Part shown: positions 4,035 through 8,842 of the stretch, in pieces
How the letters are laid out: each line of letters begins with the position of its first letter
Position numbering within the stretch: position 1 is the stretch's first letter
From: Atopobiaceae bacterium
Lineage (GTDB): Bacteria; Actinomycetota; Coriobacteriia; Coriobacteriales; Atopobiaceae
NCBI GenBank assembly: GCA_017460265.1
Contig: JAFUBJ010000101.1
Location: 1-8,842, forward strand
Direction of reading: 5' to 3'
DNA length: 8,842 nucleotides
Notes under the pieces: generated by a model
What the model was told of the DNA's origin: nothing
Seen by the model: only the letters and a program-made list of their open reading frames with translations
Databases searched by the model: none
Translations under genes and position numbers: made by a program

Positions 4035-5903
4035 ATGAGTTCAAACGACGTTCTAAAGGACAGATTTGAGGGTTGTCTGCTTGCTGGAGCCGCTGGCGAT
4101 GCGCTTGGCTACGCCATCGAGTTCTGGGACGAGACCAGCATAGCCAGCCACTTTGGGAAAGACGGCATACAGACGCTCGCCCAAGCGGCGGAGTGCGAAC
4201 ACGATGAGCTTGCGCGCTTTTCTGACGACACGCAAATGACGCTCTTTACCGCAGAGGGCCTCACCCATGGCATGAAACGAGGGCACGTCCCCTCATCTTC
4301 CGACATTTGGCTTGCGTACCGCGAGTGGCTGGGCACGCAGGGCGACACCTCTCGCATGGACGATCCGGAACAGCCGCGCATGGCAATCTATGCCAACAGC
4401 TCGCTGCACGAGCAGCGCGCCCCAGGAAGCACCTGCCTTTCTGCCATCCGCAGCAGCAAGGATGGCGGTTCGCCAGAACGTCCCGTCAATAACTCAAAAG
4501 GTTGCGGCGGCATCATGCGCGTAGCTCCCATCGGCCTTGCCGCCAGCATCTGCGACGACATTGACCCCTTTGTGCTGGGCGCTCAGGCGGCGGCGCTTAC
4601 GCATGGGCACCCTATGGGATGGCTTCCCGCGGCGGCACTTGCGGGAATTGTTGCACTGCTCTGCACCTCAAAGAGCCCAGAGGACCGCGACGCCCAAGAG
4701 ACGCTCGCCATGACGGCCCGCGGCGTCGCAGGCATCATCGCTCACACGTTTGGCGACTGGGGCGAGGCACGTGAGCTGCGTGACCTCATGCTGCACGCCG
4801 TCGACCTCGCGCTCTCCCCCGAAGTCAGGGATGACCTTGACTGCATCCACGAGCTTGGCGAAGGCTGGGTTGGCGACGAGGCCCTGCTCATTGCCCTCTA
4901 TGCTTCCATCGCTCATGCCGACAACGTGGCAGAATCGCTCCGTTGTGCCGCAAACCACAAAGGCGACTCCGACTCAACCGCCTCCATTGCCGGAAACATC
5001 CTTGGTGCCCTCTGGGGACGAGAGGCTTTTGCGGCGGCCCTTGACCTCTCGCTTCTTGAAGAGATTGACCTCATCAGCAGCGTTGCTGATGAGCTGCTCG
5101 AAGCGACGCGGGCACTCTCTGCATTGCCCGAGGGAGCCCATGCCTACGCCAACCTGCTGCGCATTGATAACCCACCCGTACCCACAGAAGACGAGCGCCT
5201 GACAACCCTTCCCGAAGACAAGGGGATGCCCTACACACAGCTCACCAAGAAGGCACTTAAGCTCTCGTTTGACGCCCATGCAAAACAGCGGGACCGGTCA
5301 GGGCTTCCCTACGTCTACCATCCCTTCCATCTGGCCGAGCAGATGCGCAGCGAGGAAGCGGCCTGCGTGGCGCTTCTTCACGACACGGTCGAAGACGGGC
5401 ACCTAACACTGCAGGACCTGCGTGCGGCAGACATGACAGATGAAATCATTGAGGGCGTCGTCGCCCTCACGCACAGCCCAGACGTTCCCTACCTTGAGTA
5501 CGTCCTGCGCCTTCGCACCAACCCCCTTGCGCGCGATGTTAAGCTCGCGGACCTGCGCCACAACGCAAACCTCTCGCGACTCAACGAGGTCACAGCCCGC
5601 GATCTGCAACGGCGGCAGAAGTACCTTGTGGCCCAGGCGCTCCTGTGCGATGACGCAGACTTTCCCGACGATACCGAACGGCCCCTTGTCTGGCATAAGC
5701 CCATTCCGGTCTTGGACAGAGACGATGCGTCGCTGATCTTGACCTACAACGAAATGGGCCGCACGCTTCGCCTTACCCTCACCCAGGGAGACGAGCGCAT
5801 GGTGCTTGACATGGCAGACGTCGAGAGGCTTGCAGAACCACTCGCCGTGGCTCTTGAGCAGGGTTTTGACCACCTGTGGAGTCTTGCGCGGAATCTTTCC
5901 TAA
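4035..5903 (+). CDS. ADP-ribosylglycohydrolase fused to a (p)ppGpp-hydrolase-type HD domain
   Basis: This 622-aa cytoplasmic protein has three parts. Residues 9-345 are an ADP-ribosylglycohydrolase (DraG/ARH fold), with DRFEGCLLAGAAGDALG (9-25), SDDTQMTL (S63, D64, D65), NSKGCGGIMRVAP (153-165), LTHGHP and GDSDSTASIAGNI (D311, D313, S314). The Mg-binding set is intact. Residues 399-535 are an HD domain like small alarmone hydrolases (MESH1, SpoT hydrolase half): LPYVYHP (H429), LLHDTVED (H449, D450, E453, D454) and VKLADLRHN (D506). All metal ligands and the ED pair are present, and no synthetase domain follows. Residues 560-622 form an unassigned alpha/beta tail. Predicted roles are removal of ADP-ribose from a target and hydrolysis of (p)ppGpp-like nucleotides; the true substrate of each half is unknown. 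Start 4035 is chosen for AAGGGG spaced 6 nt; an ATG at 4008 lacks a ribosome site. It lies 78 nt after the toxin-antitoxin block, on the same strand, and may be expressed by read-through. Confidence 0.87.
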   Translation: MSSNDVLKDRFEGCLLAGAAGDALGYAIEFWDETSIASHFGKDGIQTLAQAAECEHDELARFSDDTQMTLFTAEGLTHGMKRGHVPSSSDIWLAYREWLGTQGDTSRMDDPEQPRMAIYANSSLHEQRAPGSTCLSAIRSSKDGGSPERPVNNSKGCGGIMRVAPIGLAASICDDIDPFVLGAQAAALTHGHPMGWLPAAALAGIVALLCTSKSPEDRDAQETLAMTARGVAGIIAHTFGDWGEARELRDLMLHAVDLALSPEVRDDLDCIHELGEGWVGDEALLIALYASIAHADNVAESLRCAANHKGDSDSTASIAGNILGALWGREAFAAALDLSLLEEIDLISSVADELLEATRALSALPEGAHAYANLLRIDNPPVPTEDERLTTLPEDKGMPYTQLTKKALKLSFDAHAKQRDRSGLPYVYHPFHLAEQMRSEEAACVALLHDTVEDGHLTLQDLRAADMTDEIIEGVVALTHSPDVPYLEYVLRLRTNPLARDVKLADLRHNANLSRLNEVTARDLQRRQKYLVAQALLCDDADFPDDTERPLVWHKPIPVLDRDDASLILTYNEMGRTLRLTLTQGDERMVLDMADVERLAEPLAVALEQGFDHLWSLARNLS

Positions 5904-5908
5904 GCAAA

Positions 5909-5957
5909 AGGGGCGCTCCCCTTCAATCAAAAGACTGCTCAGAAGGGAAGCGCCTCT
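5909..5957. terminator. Hairpin between convergent genes, probable bidirectional terminator
   Basis: AGGGGCGCTCCCCTTC (5909-5924) pairs with GAAGGGAAGCGCCTCT (5942-5957): 14 Watson-Crick pairs, one G-U and one mismatch, around a 17-nt loop. It sits just after the TAA of the plus-strand gene (5903) and before the TAG of the minus-strand gene (5978-5980), the place for a shared terminator. On the minus strand the stem is followed by TTTTG, a short U tract; on the plus strand no U run follows. It therefore looks stronger for the large minus-strand gene. Confidence 0.65.
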
Positions 5958-5977
5958 GTCGACCATGATGCGTAAGG

Positions 5978-8842
5978 CTACTTAACCGCAGCCAGCTGTT
6001 CCTTCACGCGCTCGAAGGGATCGTCGTCCGGCCCAAACGTGAAGCCCTTTCCCTGGCGCCAGTTTTCCTTGGCCACAGAGATCATGAGCTTGATGCGGTT
6101 GAGCTGGTTGACCTCTGACGCGCCAGGATCGTAGTCAACCGCGACGATGTTGCTCTCGGGATGCATCTGACGGATGCGCTTGATGACGGACTTGCCAACC
6201 ACGTGGTTGGGCAGGCAGGCAAACGGAGAGGCGCACACGATGTTGGGCGTGCCCGTCTCGACCAGCTCGAGCATCTCCGCCGTCAGCAACCAACCCTCGC
6301 CCATGGTGTTGCACGACGAGAGAACCTCCGACGACTTCTTCTGGAGGTCGTAGATAGACCCATACGGCTCAAAGCGCTCGGAGTCACGCAGCATCTTGTT
6401 GATGGGTTCGCGCAGGGAATGGATCAGCGAGATGGCGGCAGCGTGCGTCATGAGCTTGCTCTTGGGGGCACCAAGCTCGTCCTTGAGGCTGCTGTTGTTG
6501 GTCAGGCCAAACAGGAAGAAGTCCATGAGGCCCGGGACGTTGGCCTCGCAGCCTTCGGACTCGATGACTCGAACGACCTGGTTGTTTGCCGTGGGATGGT
6601 ATTTGACCAGAATCTCTCCCACCACACCGACGCGCGGCTTGGAGCGGTCATTCACCACCGGCAGGGCATCAAAGGCCCTCACGGTGTCTTTGCAGAGGCG
6701 GTAGAACGTGCGCCTGTTGGCGCGAGGTATCTGTGTGCACGCACGCGACATGAACGCATCGTAGAGACGGTCGGCAGACCCCTTCTCGGCCTCGTAGGGT
6801 CGCACACGGTACAGGCACTGCATGATGAGGTCGCCATACAAGACGCAGTACAGCGCACGCATGAGAAAGCCGGGGCTCTTGATGGAGAAGCCGGTATTGG
6901 TCTCGTCTAGGTTGCTCGCAACAGAAAGCGAGATGACCGGGACCTCGGGATGACCCGCCTCTTTGAGCGCCTTGCGAATGAGGGCAATGTAGTTGGTGGC
7001 ACGGCAACCGCCGCCCGTCTGCGAGATGAGCACCGCCGTACGCGAGAGGTCGTACTTGCCACTCTCGATGGCGTTCATGATCTGGCCGCACACAAGAATG
7101 GACGGGTAGCAGATGTCGTTGTTGACGTACTTGAGACCCGCCTCGACGGCGCCGTGGTCAACCGAGGGAAGCAGCTCGACGTTATAGCCCTCCGAGCGCA
7201 AGAGCGCCTGAGCCAGATCAAAGTGGACGGGCGACATCTGCGGCGCAAGGATGGTATAGCCCTCTTCCTGCATCTCCTTGGTGTAGCGCACCTTGGGGAA
7301 GGCGGTCGACGCAGCACGACGATGAATGGGGACGCGCACCTCGGCGCCTGCCAGACCAGACTCGGCAGCCGTCTTGCGCTCGAGCTCGGCACGCTGCTCC
7401 TTGAGGGCAGCCATGAGCGAGCGCACGCGGATGCGCGCGGCACCCAGGTTGGAAACCTCATCAATCTTGAGCAGCGTATAGACCTTGCCGCTGGCCTCAA
7501 GGACCTCTTGGACCTGATCGGTCGTCAGAGCATCAAGGCCGCAGCCAAAGCTGTTGAGCTGGATAAGGTCGAGGTCATTGCGGCTGGCAACAAGGCGTGC
7601 CGCACGGTACAGGCGGCTATGGTACATCCACTGATCCACCACGCGGATGGGGCGCTCCACCTCCATCAGGTGCGCCACCGAGTCCTCGGTCAGAACCGCG
7701 AAGCCAAACCCGTTGACAAGCTCGGGAATGGCATGGTTGATCTCGGGATCGTTGTGATAGGGACGGCCCGCCAAGACGATGCCGTGCGCATCGTGCTCTT
7801 CCATCCAGGCAAGCGCCTCCTCGCCGGCACGGTGAATCTCTTCCTTGAAGGCAAGGTCGGCCTCCCATGCCACGTTGACCGCCTCGTCAATCTCGGCACG
7901 CGTGATGTGCTCCCCGCGGACACGACCCTTGCCAGATGCCGCATCAGCCTCGCGCTGCTCGGAGACCACCTCATAAAGGCGCCTCTTGAGCTCGCCCTTC
8001 TTGTCGTAGGGCAAAAACGGGCACAGATACTCGACGTTGGGGGCATTGAGCTCGTCAACGTTGAGCTCCAGCGCCTGCGGATAGCTCATGACGATGGGGC
8101 AGTTGTAGTGGTTGGTCGTCGTCTCGTCTTCGGTCCGTTCCCAGCGCACGCACGGCATCCAGATGAAGTCCGGGTCCTTCGCGAGCAGGTTCATTACGTG
8201 CCCGTGGCTCAGCTTTGCTGGGTAGCACACCGACTCGGAAGGCATGGACTCGATGCCCGCCTCGAAGGTCTTCTTGGTGGTTTGGTCGGACAGCACGACC
8301 GAGAAGCCCAAGTGCGTGAAGAACGCATGCCAGAAGGGGTAGTTCTCGTACATGTTGAGCGCACGGGGAATGCCCACCGTGCCGCGTGGCGCCTCGTCTG
8401 CGTCAAGGCACGGACGGTCAAAGAGCAGCTCGTTCTTGAACTTGAAGAGGTTGGGAGCCTCCACCTTGTTGCGCTTTCCGCCCGCACCCTTCTCGCAGCG
8501 GTTGCCCGTGACAAAGCGGCGGCCACCGCCAAAGTCGTTGACGGTGAGCAGGCAGTTGTTGGAGCAGCGCCCACAATGGACCTTGGTCTGCCTTACCTGG
8601 AGGTTGTCGATCTCTTCGCGCGAAAGCAACGTCGAGACGCCGTCCTTGCCGGCGCGCTCGCGTGCAAGGAGCGCAGCGCCATAGGCACCCATGCTGCCCG
8701 CGATGTCGGGACGGATGACCTCGCGGCCCGTGAGCAGCTCGAAGGCGCGCAGCGTGGCGTCAGACATGAAGGTGCCGCCCTGGACCACCACATACTTGCC
8801 AATCTGCTCGTAATCGCGCAGTTTGATGACCTTGAAGAGGGC
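5978..8842 (-). CDS. Large acyl-CoA dehydratase activase-type protein (BcrA/BadF ATPase, DUF2229), 5' end outside window
   Basis: The frame is open to the window edge, so only the C-terminal 954 residues are seen. They begin with the end of a BadF/BadG/BcrA/BcrD ATPase domain: KYVVVQGGTFMSDATLRAFE and VIRPDIAGSMGAYGAALLA (visible residues about 16-60). A four-cysteine cluster follows (C90, C93, C97, C116 in HCGRCSNNC and GNRCEKG), able to hold an Fe-S cluster or metal. From about 154 comes the DUF2229/CoA-activase region: GTVGIPRALNMYENYPFW, ESVCYPAKLSHGH, NSFGCGLDALT, then a second half with NNDICYPSILVCGQ and SQTGGGCRATNYI. The protein ends DDDPFERVKEQLAAVK. Relatives are typically about 1400-1500 aa, so roughly the N-terminal third is missing. 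The HgdC-type activases transfer one electron per ATP-driven step to 2-hydroxyacyl-CoA dehydratases or benzoyl-CoA reductases; the role of these giant versions is not settled. GTG at 8791 is internal to the ATPase domain and not the start. Confidence 0.9.
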   Translation of the reverse strand, partial: ALFKVIKLRDYEQIGKYVVVQGGTFMSDATLRAFELLTGREVIRPDIAGSMGAYGAALLARERAGKDGVSTLLSREEIDNLQVRQTKVHCGRCSNNCLLTVNDFGGGRRFVTGNRCEKGAGGKRNKVEAPNLFKFKNELLFDRPCLDADEAPRGTVGIPRALNMYENYPFWHAFFTHLGFSVVLSDQTTKKTFEAGIESMPSESVCYPAKLSHGHVMNLLAKDPDFIWMPCVRWERTEDETTTNHYNCPIVMSYPQALELNVDELNAPNVEYLCPFLPYDKKGELKRRLYEVVSEQREADAASGKGRVRGEHITRAEIDEAVNVAWEADLAFKEEIHRAGEEALAWMEEHDAHGIVLAGRPYHNDPEINHAIPELVNGFGFAVLTEDSVAHLMEVERPIRVVDQWMYHSRLYRAARLVASRNDLDLIQLNSFGCGLDALTTDQVQEVLEASGKVYTLLKIDEVSNLGAARIRVRSLMAALKEQRAELERKTAAESGLAGAEVRVPIHRRAASTAFPKVRYTKEMQEEGYTILAPQMSPVHFDLAQALLRSEGYNVELLPSVDHGAVEAGLKYVNNDICYPSILVCGQIMNAIESGKYDLSRTAVLISQTGGGCRATNYIALIRKALKEAGHPEVPVISLSVASNLDETNTGFSIKSPGFLMRALYCVLYGDLIMQCLYRVRPYEAEKGSADRLYDAFMSRACTQIPRANRRTFYRLCKDTVRAFDALPVVNDRSKPRVGVVGEILVKYHPTANNQVVRVIESEGCEANVPGLMDFFLFGLTNNSSLKDELGAPKSKLMTHAAAISLIHSLREPINKMLRDSERFEPYGSIYDLQKKSSEVLSSCNTMGEGWLLTAEMLELVETGTPNIVCASPFACLPNHVVGKSVIKRIRQMHPESNIVAVDYDPGASEVNQLNRIKLMISVAKENWRQGKGFTFGPDDDPFERVKEQLAAVK

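Noticed and set aside
6161..6910. Plus-strand open frame antisense to the activase (249 codons)
   Set aside because: The minus strand encodes conserved DUF2229-type motifs throughout; no promoter or ribosome site supports the antisense frame.
8789..8791. GTG as the start of the activase gene
   Set aside because: The frame stays open to position 8842 and the upstream residues (ending DYEQIGKY) continue the conserved ATPase strand before VVVQGGTF, so the gene is truncated by the window.
1..8842. CRISPR array, tRNA, rRNA, IS element or attachment site
   Set aside because: No regularly spaced repeats, cloverleaf-like segments, transposase motifs or terminal inverted repeats were found on reading through.

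Overview
The window reads as chromosomal DNA of a high-GC, strictly anaerobic actinobacterium, most likely a Coriobacteriia relative (Olsenella/Atopobium/Collinsella type). This is inferred from G+C-rich coding bias, AGGAG-type ribosome binding sites, and a giant oxygen-sensitive acyl-CoA dehydratase activase-type protein of a kind common in gut anaerobes. No phage, IS, CRISPR, tRNA or rRNA signal was seen.

Layout. (1) Positions 2-2659, minus strand: a probable two-gene operon, a divergent GatZ/KbaZ-family protein (2659 to 1376) followed by a metal-dependent amidohydrolase (1306 to 2). (2) Positions 2660-2855: a divergent intergenic region with a perfect 13-bp inverted repeat that overlaps a plausible plus-strand promoter. 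(3) Positions 2856-3956, plus strand: a compact toxin-antitoxin cluster. It holds a Phd/YefM-like antitoxin, an overlapping RelE/ParE-like toxin, and a third gene that looks like a Phd/YefM antitoxin head fused to a RelE/ParE-like tail. (4) Positions 4035-5903, plus strand: a two-domain protein that joins an ADP-ribosylglycohydrolase to a (p)ppGpp-hydrolase-type HD domain and ends in an unassigned tail. (5) Positions 5909-5957: a hairpin between convergent genes. (6) Positions 5978-8842, minus strand: the C-terminal 954 residues of a large BcrA/BadF-type activase with DUF2229, cut by the window edge.

How the parts may work together. The GatZ-like protein and the amidohydrolase look like ordinary catabolic genes with unknown exact substrates. 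The plus-strand block is the most interesting part: the toxin-antitoxin cluster is probably autoregulated at the palindrome. The gene behind it combines two 'eraser' activities, removal of ADP-ribose and hydrolysis of alarmone nucleotides, in one polypeptide. Whether it belongs functionally to the toxin-antitoxin block is inference; it lies 78 nt downstream on the same strand.
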